Made by a program: the position numbers and the translations under genes
DNA from: Symbiodinium natans
Lineage: Eukaryota > Sar > Dinophyceae > Suessiales > Symbiodiniaceae
Direction: 5' to 3'
Length of the DNA stretch: 64,000 bases
NCBI GenBank assembly: GCA_905221605.1
Contig: CAJNDS010000351.1
Coordinates: 95,383-159,382 of the forward strand
In this document: positions 50,030-60,305 of the stretch, one piece after another
Position numbering within the stretch: the first letter of the stretch is position 1
Layout of the letters: each line of letters starts with the position of its first letter
The notes under the pieces: model-generated
What the model was told of the DNA's origin: nothing
Databases searched by the model: none
Seen by the model: only the letters and a program-made list of their open reading frames with translations

Positions 50030-52120
50030 ACTAAGCTTCTAGAAATACTATGGGAAACAAAGATTAAGACAAAGAGCTAAGCTAAGGTAAGAGATAAGCT
50101 TTGAAGCGTGTATTCATGGGAGACAGAGGAGGTGGGGACCATAGACCTGAGCGGGGGCAATTTTTATTTGTTTCCCCCCCCCCCACTTCCCTCAGGCCCA
50201 GGCAACCATTCTCTCCCCTCTCCCTCCTCAGGCGAACCGGAAGAGAAAAGGTTTGGATACGCTCATGATGTGAAGCATCCACTATCTCCACACCTATTCT
50301 TTTCTTCACCTCTTTATTTCTTCCTAGCTTCAGAATTCTTTGGAGGCCTCGTCCTTAGCTTCTTTAAAGTCTAGAGTCTTATGAAATCGTACGTTCTGTT
50401 TTTCTTAGTTTCCCACCTAACCCTTAAGTAGAACAACGTCTTGTAAATACATACGGGCCATAAGGGAGTGATCTGAAAAATGAGGCTGATCTAAAGGGAA
50501 AAGGTGTAGAGAAGCCCATAATACGAAGCATCAACTTTATCCATAGAGTATCTATGCATGTAAATATGTATCGTTTTGAAAGAGCCGTGGGATATGGAAT
50601 CTTGAAGCTAAATTCTGAAACTATGGAATAGGAATGCCAGGCCCAAACATCCTAGAACTTTGGATTGTGGCATGCTGGGCTCTAAAAATCTTGTAAGCTG
50701 TGAATCTGGGTTGTTAAAGATCGTATGTTGGGCCAAACACTACGAATAATACTACCTATCAAAAAACTTATATATATATATATATATACATATATATACA
50801 TATATTTGTATATACACACATACATACATACATACATACATACATACATACATACATACATACATACATACATACATACATACATACATACATACATACA
50901 TACATACAGACAAAAAAAAAATATATATATATATATATGAAAATCAATGATGCGAGCACTTTCTGGAAGCACAGCAGTCAGGAGTTCCTGAAATGACAAA
51001 AACAACTTCTGCCAGCTGCTCACAGTATTCCCTTTGGCGATGGCGGTCTATCTCGGTAGTCTGGTGTAGTCCCGCATACAGACGTATAGATAGACGCGTA
51101 CGACCATTTTACATAGGTACTTCCTTGCGAAAAGAACTGGTTTTTGTGAACAACTTCCCGCCAATACGAATAAAACATGAGACGATGTGATCGAGTTCTT
51201 CATTTAAAAAAATGCATGTAACATGGGCTGTGAAAGTGGCGCCTGGACAACGGCATGTTGGAGCCCAATATAGTTTGGAATCCTAGACTGTGGCATGCCG
51301 AGCCCCAGAACTTGATGTCAGGCCCATGCAGCTTAGAACCTTGGAATATGGAATGTCGAGCCCCAGAAATTGAAATTTAGACTGTGGTATGAGGCCGCCG
51401 AAAGTGTATAGGCTGGGGCTGGGCTCCCACTTCCGGGAATCCATAAGGAGAAACATTTCTAGCGAAACCGATAAGACCAAGAGTATTCACGACACTAGCA
51501 CTGCGAATAATGTCAATACTACCTATCATATTAATGCGAATGGTCTGCGAATGACAGAACTAGCAACCATAATCTTGCGAATACAAAATATCTTACATGC
51601 CTTGTAGGCCTCTACCTTTTCGTTTAGGTGCTCATTATACCTGAACATATATTCCTAAGTATCCAGAAACAAGTCTTCCTTGGTACCCAGAAAATCACAC
51701 ATGCCACAACGACCCCAATATACACATGTGTATGTATATATGTATACATGCATATACAAGGGTTGGCATTCTCAAATTTTGGATGCCAGCACTCAGCACT
51801 CCACATTCCATAACGCCATGTTTTTGGGCGCTGACATACTCACTCCATGACTCTATTGTTTTGTGGGGGAGGGACTCCAACGGAGCATAATGGCCATCAT
51901 TACCATTGCATGTTCAGTCATATCAAACACATCGTGAGCTTCACTATCTTTAATCATACATTACATACCTCTGTTGCATTTAATTTAGTCATGCCAAGTC
52001 ATACCATTTCTCATACCACTAGAGAAAATCCCGGCGTGCATAGCTCGCCGTCTTCAATGGTTAGTACTATGTATCCTCCGACTACACGTCAAAAAGGACA
52101 CGTACCGATCATATAGAACT
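50030..52120. other. AT-rich interval, no convincing gene
   Basis: Markedly AT-richer than the rest. Holds the TACA array (50768-50938) and a dispersed motif TGTGGCATGCYGRGCYCYAG (50667, 51290) with the variant ATGGAATGTCGAGCCCCAG (51350). A C11 run lies near 50174-50184. Frames on both strands are weak. Confidence 0.45.
50768..50938 (+). repeat. (TA)n-(TACA)n-(TA)n compound array
   Basis: (TA) and CATATATA units, then about 22 TACA units at 50818-50906, A9, and (AT)n. Highly regular. Confidence 0.97.
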
Positions 52121-52370
52121 GCAGTGAGCATAGCCTCGGGCGAGCTGCAAAGAAATATTTCCGCAACAAGTCCAGAAGAAATAGACAGAGAGAAGAACAA
52201 TGACACAACAAAAAAGCACAAAAATGATAAGCAGAGAGGATTTTTCAGAATGCCAAGGTCTAGCCATTTCTGCAATGAACGCCCTTTCCCGAAGGCCTAC
52301 TACAACACCATGAATACATGTGCAACGCCCGCATTCCCCGAAAGAAACGCTCTACCACGAAGCACGCAAA

Positions 52371-52766
52371 CGTCGATTCCAGCACCAAGCGTGTACTACA
52401 AATCAATGAAAACCCAGCCGGCTCACGGAAACGGCGATTCCAGTACTGAGCCAGTACGACAAATCAATGAAAAACCACTCCAGTAAAAGCTTGTACTACA
52501 ATTACGACAACTCAATGAAAATCCGGAGCTGACGGACGCATCGATTGCGGTACTAAGCTTGTACTACAAGTCAAACTCTATGAAAACCCAACCGGCTCAT
52601 GGAAACGTCGATTCCAGTACTAGACTTGTATTGCAAAGCACTGAAAACCAGCCAGCTCACGGAAACATCGATTCCAGTGTACTTCAAATCCATGAAAATC
52701 CAGCCGACTCATGGAAATGTCGATTCCAAAACGAAGCGTGTACTACAAATCAACATGCCACCAGCC
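52371..52766 (+). repeat. 61-bp minisatellite, six diverged units
   Basis: Units begin at 52371, 52432, 52539, 52606, 52666 and 52718 with (C/T)RTCGATTCCAGTACT..., contain ...CTACAAATCAATGAAAA and end GGCTCACGGAAA. Lengths are 61, 107 (with an inserted partial unit), 67, 60, 52 and about 49. Partly open plus frames across it repeat YYKSMKTQPAHGN-like peptides. Confidence 0.9.
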
Positions 52767-53019
52767 AGAGCCCCTAAATCCACGTGCAAACGCAAAAAGA
52801 GACGCCTACTGGATGCCACCCTACTGTCCCTTCACCCTCAGAGCCACTCCAGGGACCGAGTGGCCCGAGGGGCATCCCAGCGAAGGATACCGCCTGGGAA
52901 ATGACTTTCAGAACCGGCTTCAGGATCCTCACCGAAGGAGGCATCCATGCGCAGACCTCTGGCGGTTAAAGTTGCGCGCTCGTTCGGTGGCTTGTCAGCC
53001 ATCTACTCATCGATCAGAA

Positions 53020-53403
53020 TCACAGAGGTTTGCGCAGCATCGTCGTTTGCATGCCATGGATTTTCGGGTCGAGTGTGGATCTCCGGAATGAAAAGAAGAA
53101 GCTGCAGAGCGGCTGATACTTGGCATTCCTAGAAATCTCGATGCATGGAAGGCTGCCGTGTCTAGGTGGGTGCGTAGCTGGCAGATGCAGCCTCTTGAAG
53201 CACTGCAATGACGGTGCCTGAAGGACCTGTCCGATCATCTCCGCAGGCTGCACCGGCGGGAAGGCGGCGATCAGCCCAACATCAAAGCCTGTCCTGAGAG
53301 CCGTAGGCCGTAGGTGGAAGGAGGCTTGGGTACAATCCCAGAGATCAACGAGCGCTAGCGGCACACTGAACGAAGCTGCCCGGGGATGCCCGGGGAAGGG
53401 GGA
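53020..53403 (-). CDS. Hypothetical protein ORF
   Basis: After a TAG at 53404-53406 the minus frame reads SSPFPGHPRAASFSVPLALV, DLWDCTQASFHLRPTALRTG, FDVGLIAAFPPVQPAEMIGQ, VLQAPSLQCFKRLHLPATHP and on to 53020. The first 80 residues have high third-base GC and look clearly coding; the last 40 are less sure. Confidence 0.5.
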   Translation of the reverse strand, partial: SPFPGHPRAASFSVPLALVDLWDCTQASFHLRPTALRTGFDVGLIAAFPPVQPAEMIGQVLQAPSLQCFKRLHLPATHPPRHGSLPCIEISRNAKYQPLCSFFFSFRRSTLDPKIHGMQTTMLRKPL

Positions 53404-53518
53404 GCTGTTCTAGCGCCCTTTGCCACGACAGGAAGATAGCTTGGCCCAGCGTCAGAAGATAGTCCATCTTGTTGACAATGCTGCTCACGAATTGGCACAA
53501 TCCTTGCGCCAAGTCCAC

Positions 53519-53558
<40 letters not shown>
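53519..53558 (-). repeat. (CT)n array
   Basis: About 20 CT units on the plus strand, GA on minus. Confidence 0.96.
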
Positions 53559-53559
<1 letters not shown>

Positions 53560-53720
53560 AGCCCGTGCACGGATGAACATCGGGGCGCAGGACGGTTGCA
53601 GGAGGAGCAGTAGGAGTAGTAGGAATAATTGGAGTAGTCGGAGTAGAGGAGTAGTAGGAGAAGTAATGGTAGTAGTCGAAGTTTTCAGGGCAAGGGGCCA
53701 GTGTGTCGGGGGTCGGGGCA

Positions 53721-53804
53721 TCATTGAACCAGGGCACCATTGGTCGGTGGCAGGAGAACGTCTCGGATGAAGTCCTTCACGTGAAAGCACAAAGGGCCGT
53801 TCAG
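53721..53804 (-). CDS. Possible terminal exon
   Basis: LNGPLCFHVKDFIRDVLLPP, TNGALVQ reads to TGA 53721-53723 with excellent composition, but the codon before it is TGA and no AG lies inside. It is either frame-broken here or a coincidence; a second frame (TERPFVLSREGLHP) is open. Confidence 0.3.
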   Translation of the reverse strand: MNGPLCFHVKDFIRDVLLPPTNGALVQ

Positions 53805-54007
53805 TCACTACTAAAAGGAAGCTGCATCAATCAGTGTTAACGTGGCTCACCTCAAGAGATTTCAAGCACACCATCGCCCTGGATTTTGTGGTGAGAATCT
53901 CGGCACTCGAGGCATCATCTGCAGGTCGTGAAGATTCGAGCCTGGCGCGTCCTTTTGGGACCTGCCGCCCCTGAGCAAAGCGACGCCTCCCAACTGTTAC
54001 CTTGCCA

Positions 54008-54112
54008 CTAGCCAATAAAGTCGTCAAGCATGGCAGTACGAGTTGTGGGGGAATGTTGCGGGGTGAATTCGTCCTGGATCTTCTTGAACTGTTTTTCCAG
54101 CTGCTTTCTGAC
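54008..54112 (-). CDS. Terminal coiled-coil exon, product unknown
   Basis: Acceptor TGAAAG|G (54112) opens VRKQLEKQFKKIQDEFTPQH, SPTTRTAMLDDFIG to TAG 54008-54010 (exactly 35 codons). Very strong coding signal. Another minus frame (53827-54162) overlaps with weaker composition. Confidence 0.56.
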   Translation of the reverse strand, partial: VRKQLEKQFKKIQDEFTPQHSPTTRTAMLDDFIG

Positions 54113-54291
54113 CTTTCAGCGAGCAAATCGAGCAAAAAGGCCTCGTCATGCCTCGTCCTCAAGAGGAAAAAACCTGGAGAATGCGTAGCTCGGGATGTGT
54201 GAGGCCCCTGTCGGGCAACATTGAAGCAAAAATGAAGAGCCGGGAACTAGCAAGGCATAGAGCAAGGCATACCCCTGACAAAGCTTTGGAA

Positions 54292-54376
54292 CTAAAGCCC
54301 TGTGTCTTCGTGGCAAGTCGCATTCTTAATGGGCTTGTCCAAAAACTTTCCTGCAGCAGTGAGCATCGCGGGGTGC
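54292..54376 (-). CDS. Second exon of a two-exon ORF
   Basis: Acceptor AATTAG|G (54376) opens HPAMLTAAGKFLDKPIKNAT, CHEDTGL to TAG 54292-54294 (1 nt + 28 codons). Phase agrees with the exon at 54409-54494, leaving an intron of only 32 nt that itself contains TTTAGGG. Confidence 0.48.
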
Positions 54377-54408
54377 CTAATTTGACAATAAGCCCTAAAT
54401 TCGACAAC

Positions 54409-54494
54409 TCTGACTTCAGCATGTCTTGTTCTACCTGTTCAAGACTGGCTTCGGGTGGTAAAGGATCTACCCACTCACCGGAACCCAAAGCCAT
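54409..54494 (-). CDS. Exon with initiator-like Met
   Basis: ATG 54494 starts MALGSGEWVDPLPPEASLEQ, VEQDMLKS and ends at TCAGA|GTTGTC (54409/54408). The frame also continues to 54159. Acidic and helical; a good candidate for a first coding exon. Confidence 0.48.
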
Positions 54495-54537
54495 TAAATT
54501 CCAATCTACCGTCCCGTCTGCTTAGCTGCGGCGACGT

Positions 54538-54774
54538 CTAGAATCTAGCAGCCTTGAACTGACATGCACGACTGCAAAGCTTGCTTCTATTCAACAGCAG
54601 TGTGCGTAATTTCTGTGTTGTGAGCCAGAGTAGAAACTTTGGAGCCAGTGCGGGTGCCACCTTCTCAAGGGTGTACCCTGGTGAGGTTGGGGAATCGTGA
54701 CTGCTGAGGGCACCTGTGCTAGCGCTGATCAGAGTCCACCCCTCGCCACTACAAAAAACATCAAACTCTTGCAC
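54538..54774 (-). CDS. Hypothetical ORF/exon
   Basis: The minus frame reads GWTLISASTGALSSHDSPTS, PGYTLEKVAPALAPKFLLWL, TTQKLRTLLLNRSKLCSRAC and 7 more residues to 54538. Good composition. Confidence 0.43.
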   Translation of the reverse strand: MQEFDVFCSGEGWTLISASTGALSSHDSPTSPGYTLEKVAPALAPKFLLWLTTQKLRTLLLNRSKLCSRACQFKAARF

Positions 54775-55187
54775 CGCCCATCATCCTCGGTTGCCGGTAC
54801 CTCCAGCGTTCTTCTCAACCCGAATCGCCTAATCATTCCTCATACAGCCCAGCATCCGATTTTGCCGACCATGGGAAGCGGCTTCCTCGGCTGCGAACCC
54901 CAATGGATGTCAGGCGGTGCAAATGGGCCCTGCATCCAGCCGACGACTGGGCACTCCCAAAGCAATCAAGGAATGCAAGAAAGTGGGATCTTCACACCAG
55001 ATAGACCAACCCCACCTATGCCTCACCGAACATACACGAAACAAAGAAGATCTAAGACAGCGTTAGACAATCGTCATGAAAAAACTCAAAGGCACAAAGA
55101 GGGCCATGAACTCTCGTCAGCCGTGGACAGCGGTCATCCCTATAGCCTGCCCAAGAACCCTGACCCAAAGGAAATGCCAGGACACAC

Positions 55188-55288
55188 GAGCTTCACGAAG
55201 ATGTGGATGGTTTCTGCTGCGTCCATGATCTCATCCAAGAAGTCGATAACATCCTTCCGGCTGCAAAGTCTACCACGCGCGGACGTGC
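55188..55288 (-). CDS. Well-bounded internal exon, product unknown
   Basis: Acceptor TGGTAG|G (55288) and donor AAGCTC|GTGTGT (55188/55187) bound TSARGRLCSRKDVIDFLDEI, MDAAETIHIFVKL (2 nt in, phase 0 out). Strong helix pattern. A 201-codon plus frame overlapping it is probably a shadow. Confidence 0.57.
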
Positions 55289-56084
55289 CTACCACAACGT
55301 AGTCGGTAGGCGGTGAACCCGCTCGCGGTACCACTGCACGCTACGATGGCGAAGTTAACCGTAAGAGCGAGAAGAAGTTCAGCTGCGCATATCATGTGCG
55401 CCAGCTGAGCCTACCTGGAACCGTAGAAGCCCTAAACCTATTTGCATCTAATTCGCCTTTTTGCACCCTGCCCTTCTGCACACTAATAAAGCTCCAAGAT
55501 CACGAAACGAGGATGTCTCTCAGGTGCTGGCATTCCCGAGGTCTTCCACTGTGCAGGCCAAACCGCCCGCTCTTGAGAAGACATCGACCTGACAGAGAAG
55601 AGCAGCGTTTTTGCATTCGGGCTCCTTCGGGTGTTGCCAGAAACTGCCCAAGCACATCCTACACGTTCATTAGGGCTTCTGGTAGTTTAACACCTTTCTT
55701 CTCTTCTCTTCCGAGACACAGATGGACGTTACAGGATTTACAGACGCGGACGCCACCGGAACCAGCTGCCCTACTACACAGAAGGGGAATCCCCTTCTTG
55801 GGTCTTCGGGCCGGTGGCATACGCTGTATTTTGATACGGCTCAGGGGGCACGCTCGTGGAGCTGTGGTGTATGTCTGGTGCTTCTGCTTGTTATCCCGAA
55901 CTTGATCCTAGATGGCGGACAGACACTGCTGGAATCGTGCAAGGTTTTGGAGCTGTGCGGCAAGCAAAGTCCAAGTAAGGGCGGGCGAAGTGTTTGAACA
56001 GTTTGAACCCTTTGTGGGAAACGGCCTCTGCGAAAGACCAGGCGAAAGTATTGAGGGTTTAGCCGATGGGCTCTACTGCAGTAC

Positions 56085-56178
56085 CCATAGAAGGAGTGAA
56101 AGCGCACCATTCCGCCGCTTTGCAGCCGGGAGGCCATATCCGACTTCCGGATATCCGTCAGGTACTCCTCACATGTTG
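56085..56178 (-). CDS. Internal exon, product unknown
   Basis: Acceptor GTTCAG| (56179-56181) and donor TATGG|GTACTG (56085/56084) bound TCEEYLTDIRKSDMASRLQS, GGMVRFHSFY. High third-base GC. A plus frame (55912-56280) is also open and protein-like, so the strand rests on base composition and neighbours. Confidence 0.45.
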
Positions 56179-56864
56179 CTGAACGAAATGTTAAGGGCCT
56201 GTCGGCTCGTGGCTCAGATCTCATATATGGATTGTACAAGCTTCAACCTGACAGACAACTGGACCATTCATCGCCCTTAAGGCTCTGTTTGTGAGGGAGG
56301 ATACGCAAAAGCAACCTGCGACCACTGAACCCTTGCTGCAGCTGGGGGAGGCTTGTGGCAATTTTACGTGGACCTCAGAGAAGCACGGGCAAACGCGACA
56401 CCTAGCAATCAGAGTCTGATGTCAACTCACCAACGTGTTCTCACAACCTAAACCCTAAATCATCCTAAACCCTTCAGCCTTAAGCTTAAACTTAAACTCT
56501 ATGCGTAACCTTTACTTTTCTTCTGCCACAACTCTCTAACCCAAACCCGGGTATAACCCCCAAACCTAAAACAAAATGTGAGCAGACCACAAGATTCAAG
56601 AAGTCAAGGCCTTTGGGCTGAATGATCCCTTTGACACCACGGTGCGCCTTGGACTTGACGATGGACTGCTGGAACTGCTCTTGATTTTCATCTTAGCTCC
56701 GGGACGGACAGAAGCTTGCAATAAACATGACTCACAAAACCACATGGTCGCGAGGGTTGAATTTTGAGACGGCGAAGGCCGGAGGGAGCTCTAGGGTTCA
56801 GGGCGTAGGGAGGGGTGGGCAGCAGTGATGCACAGAAGCCTTGGGGAAGGCTACTCCGAATCCT

Positions 56865-56912
56865 TCAAGCACAGTCCAACAGAAAACGCACATGCTTGCG
56901 CAACTCCTCTTC
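56865..56912 (-). CDS. Short terminal exon
   Basis: Acceptor GTGTAG|G (56912) opens EEELRKHVRFLLDCA to TGA 56865-56867 (16 codons). Compact helix; small size limits confidence. Confidence 0.38.
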   Translation of the reverse strand, partial: EEELRKHVRFLLDCA

Positions 56913-57479
56913 CTACACTCCTGCATTGTCCTACACAATAAACTTACATACCTCAAACCCCTTCGTATAAGCCCCAAGCCCAAACCCTCACTTGCCAAAA
57001 GTCACCCTTTGAGGCCGGGTGCCGGTACAAATCCCAGCCCCTGTGGGGAGGCCGAAAGCCATGGCTCCGCCCATCAGCTGGCCCTTGTTGGCCTCCGAGT
57101 TTCTGGGTGGGCTGGTTCAGGGTGCGCAAGGGGTAGAAACATCGCAATAGCAGAAAAGCAAAGTCAACGAAATGCAAACTACATCTGGGCTCAGTCTGTG
57201 TGTGTGTGTGTGTGCCACCTGAATTCTCCCCACACAGGGGCGCAACCACGATAAGGAAACAAAGTGGAACCGGCAAGAATCTGAGGAACTACTACTGCAA
57301 ACCCCAAAAACCGACAATGCAAGATTTCTGTTTAGGATTGAGGTGATTTTGTGAAAGCCCCCAGGGTTTCAAGCTCATTCAGGGCGGCTGTAAACTTTCA
57401 AGATGCAGGGCTTTTCTGGACAACACCAGCAACTTCGGGGCTTCAAACGCCCACATCCGTCCAAATAGCTCAAAAGGAA

Positions 57480-57920
57480 TTCAAAAGGTACAGGAGCTAG
57501 CCCGCCCTGGCCCCCAATAGCTTTGAGCTCACCCGCCTTCGCCCCCGTACCTTTTTTCAGCATCTGGCAGCTCCAAAAGAGGCAGGCCCTTGGAAGCTCC
57601 AGAACAAGTACACAGGAGCTGAATGTACCTTTTTGGAATTGAACTCCGCCAAAAAACGCGGGAGCTCGCCCACCCTTCTTGAGCTCCACGAAAGCTCGCC
57701 CCCCTGCGTCGCAACCTGTTTGAAAAGATTTTGGAAGGGCCTTGCTTGCAATTTTCGGCCCAAAAGCTGGAAGCTCACGGGAGCTCTCACCCCCCATCGC
57801 TCTTGTACCTGGCAGCTGCAAAGACGCTCACCCCCCCTTTGACCCCCCGTACCTCTTTGAGAGCCCTTGACCCCGCCCCCACCTTGCCCCCCTGTACCCC
57901 TTTTCGAAGTGCACGTTTCC
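57480..57920. repeat. Degenerate GTACCTTTT / GAGCTC repeat field
   Basis: GTACC(T/C)(C/T)TTT follows a run of C at about 57547, 57625, 57849 and 57893, with GGAGCTC and CTCACCCCCC words between. The spacing is irregular (45-225 bp). Minus frames through it are G/K-rich artefacts. Confidence 0.55.
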
Positions 57921-58036
57921 AGGATTTTCCAGGTTTTCCTGCCTTCGGAAGCATCCCAAGTCAGTAAGCAGACTCCAGATGACTCCAGCATACAGACCTC
58001 TGCACGGGCCCGCTTTCTACCACAAACCCCCCAAAC

Positions 58037-58122
58037 CCACAAGTGTCTGGCCTCGAAAAGGCTGTTGACCAAGTTATCCTCGTCGCCTAGATCCTCCATG
58101 TGGGCACCTCCAATCTCAGAAT
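58037..58122 (-). CDS. Internal exon, acidic, product unknown
   Basis: Acceptor AAGTAG| (58123-58125) opens SEIGGAHMEDLGDEDNLVNS, LFEARHLW, ending at TGTGG|GTTTGG (58037/58036) or earlier at a GC donor. An ATG (MEDLGDED) lies inside. Strong coding signal. Confidence 0.52.
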
Positions 58123-58299
58123 CTACTTCTCATGGATCCACAGCCCTCAACCCGAACTCTACAAAGCATGCATGGCCAGCATCTTCCCTCAGCCTTTGTT
58201 TGCTTCATCTGCGAGGCCCTCGAGGTCAATGCCGTCCAATTTCCTAAGTAGGAGGGGCCAAAGGTTCGAACTCTATTTACAAATAACTTATATAACATT

Positions 58300-58930
58300 C
58301 TAGAACCCCAAAATACGTAAGTCCTCAGCCCCGATCTTGGGCTTCTGTTTGCGAGGGACTTGGGCCTTCGTCACTTCGGAACTTGGTCGGACCTGGTTCT
58401 TTGTTTAAGCTTTCGGAGGGTCCGGTAGAGTCGCAAGGGCCCTTGGGGGGTGCCTAACCTCCCAAATCCAACAAGTCTGAATTTTCAACGCCCACGGCAA
58501 GCAATTCTGCTAGAGCCTGGTCTTCCCAAACTTGCAAAACTGGGGGGCATGGCCTGAAACTCGGGTCCCCTTGTCCGACGCCCTGTAAGGCTCCGGCGGC
58601 CCGGAGAAGCTGGCAAGGCCGTCGAGCCCGGGGCCCGTCATCATCTGACCAAATGGGCTTGTAGGATTTTATTGCTTAAAGGCCAAAGGTCACCACAAGG
58701 TTTTATTGTAGGACTGTAGGAGCAGGCTTGGGCACGTAAAATTGGGTGATCTTTGGGGGTACATGCTTCCGCGCATTCAAGGAGCTTTCACATGACTAAA
58801 TCCTGCTTTCCTTGACTCCCCTCGCCCCTGCTCGCTCTTTTGGACCGTTTTTTCCTTGGAAGCTGTCATGTTTACATCGCGTGGAGAGTTTCCGGCATTG
58901 CCTGCTTCTGATACTTGGCTATGATGTCGG
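58300..58930. other. Spacer, no exon seen
   Basis: GC-rich words (GGGCTTGGGC, CCTTGGGGGG) and no frame worth calling on either strand. Confidence 0.35.
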
Positions 58931-58937
58931 AGACAAC

Positions 58938-59093
58938 TTAAACGCACTGGGTGCTTGAAGCCTGTGCCTTGAGGCCCAGCACTTCGTTTCTATTTTGGAA
59001 ATAGCATCGGATGACTTTTCTTCGTTTCAGCGCCTTGCCCTTGTGTCCCTTGGGCGCCGGCTTTGTTTTAACTTTCATTGTGATTTTTCGCAC
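58938..59093 (-). CDS. Highly basic terminal exon
   Basis: Acceptor CGAAAG|G (59093) opens VRKITMKVKTKPAPKGHKGK, ALKRRKVIRCYFQNRNEVLG, LKAQASSTQCV to TAA 58938-58940 (exactly 52 codons, phase 0). Lys/Arg clusters suggest nuclear or RNA/DNA-binding function (inference). One of the best exons here. Confidence 0.58.
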   Translation of the reverse strand: MRKITMKVKTKPAPKGHKGKALKRRKVIRCYFQNRNEVLGLKAQASSTQCV

Positions 59094-59398
59094 CTTTCGC
59101 ACGCTTGTCTGGTGGGGCCCCCTGGGACCCGGAGCATCCTTCGGTGTCGAGGCACAACACACGTGTGTAACTATGAAAGAATCTGAGATTAGCTAAAAAG
59201 CCTGACCTTGACACGCAAGCAGTGAGCATATCCCCCTCACGACACAAGCAGGAGTGCATAAGCTATCATAAACTGTGCTTGGTGTAACAATGTCGTGCAT
59301 CCTGCCGTTCTTCGAGCCAAGCCCTATGGCGCTTTGAGGGCTTACCTGAAAGTAAAGGCGTTTGCTACTGTTGGGTGCATTCTCAATACAAACTTGGG

Positions 59399-59603
59399 TG
59401 ACTCAGCGCGACAAACACATTCACCAAAAAACAAAAGCAAGAGGCAGCATCCGCCCAGCGAGAAAAAGAACAGCAGTCAGCGGCATGCGCGACACGAACC
59501 CCAAGATTTGCAGGCTTCATGCGATGCAATGACGGGTATCAGCGAGCCAGATCTTCCTGAAACCAAAGCGACTGTCCAGGGTACTGAAACGGTGAACCCC
59601 TGA
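59399..59603 (+). CDS. Plus-strand exon candidate, hydrophilic
   Basis: After GACTCAG| the plus strand reads ARQTHSPKNKSKRQHPPSEK, KNSSQRHARHEPQDLQASCD, AMTGISEPDLPETKATVQGT and ends at TGA 59601-59603. The minus strand is poor. It would be convergent or divergent to its minus neighbours. Confidence 0.4.
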
Positions 59604-59839
59604 ACCTGATTCAGCCCTCCCTCCCACCGTATCCATGTTGTCGAAGACGGATCCTGCCGTCGGCAAGCCCGGCGTGCCCGGCACCTGGGCCGTCATTTAA
59701 GGTCGTTTTACATTACGGGGTCAGGGACTTGTGCAAAAGGCCATCGAAGAAGCATCAACGGCACATTTTCGCGTGCCCTCAAACGGTCTGACTCTGGTGA
59801 AGACGGGCGAAACCTAGACTTCCTGAAAAACGCACATGT

Positions 59840-60214
59840 TTGTCGTTTGACACGGCCCAAACCAGAAAGCACAGGCGGCAGCCTGGCAGCCAGCTAAGAC
59901 AGAAGACCCATGGACCTGACCTGTCGACCCGTCCTTCAGGTACTCCTTGCCCCTCACCCTATGAGGCCCCAGCATCGACGCTGCTGGGAAGCCATCCAGT
60001 CAAGACGTTGGAGAAAGAATCGCCGCCCAACGTGTCCTACGCAAATGCGTCCGGCTTGCATGGACCTACACGTACGGATTCCGGTACTGACCTGTGGAAA
60101 CTGAGATTCTGTGACGAACATGACTATCACCAACACCGCCCCACACTTGCACAAGGCAGGCAAGGCTTCGGTGGGGTCCTCTGTGCGATACTTTCATGTC
60201 ACTTGTGGACATGA
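59840..60214 (+). CDS. Doubtful plus-strand ORF
   Basis: A 124-codon frame (PSGTPCPSPYEAPASTLLGS ... LWKLRFCDEHDYHQHRPTLA) without splice evidence. It may be an exon of the plus gene at 59.4 kb. Confidence 0.25.
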   Translation: MSFDTAQTRKHRRQPGSQLRQKTHGPDLSTRPSGTPCPSPYEAPASTLLGSHPVKTLEKESPPNVSYANASGLHGPTRTDSGTDLWKLRFCDEHDYHQHRPTLAQGRQGFGGVLCAILSCHLWT

Positions 60215-60305
60215 CTTTGACTAAGGTTTTCGAGACCGAAATGTTAGCCACCGCGTCTTCTCATCAGGTAGGCCGGGACTACAGCTTTCACTTTCCTCTT
60301 TTACT

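Noticed and set aside
54697-55302. 201-codon plus-strand ORF
   Set aside because: Its 3' half overlaps the well-bounded minus exon 55188-55288. The rest is hydrophilic but lacks start or splice support.
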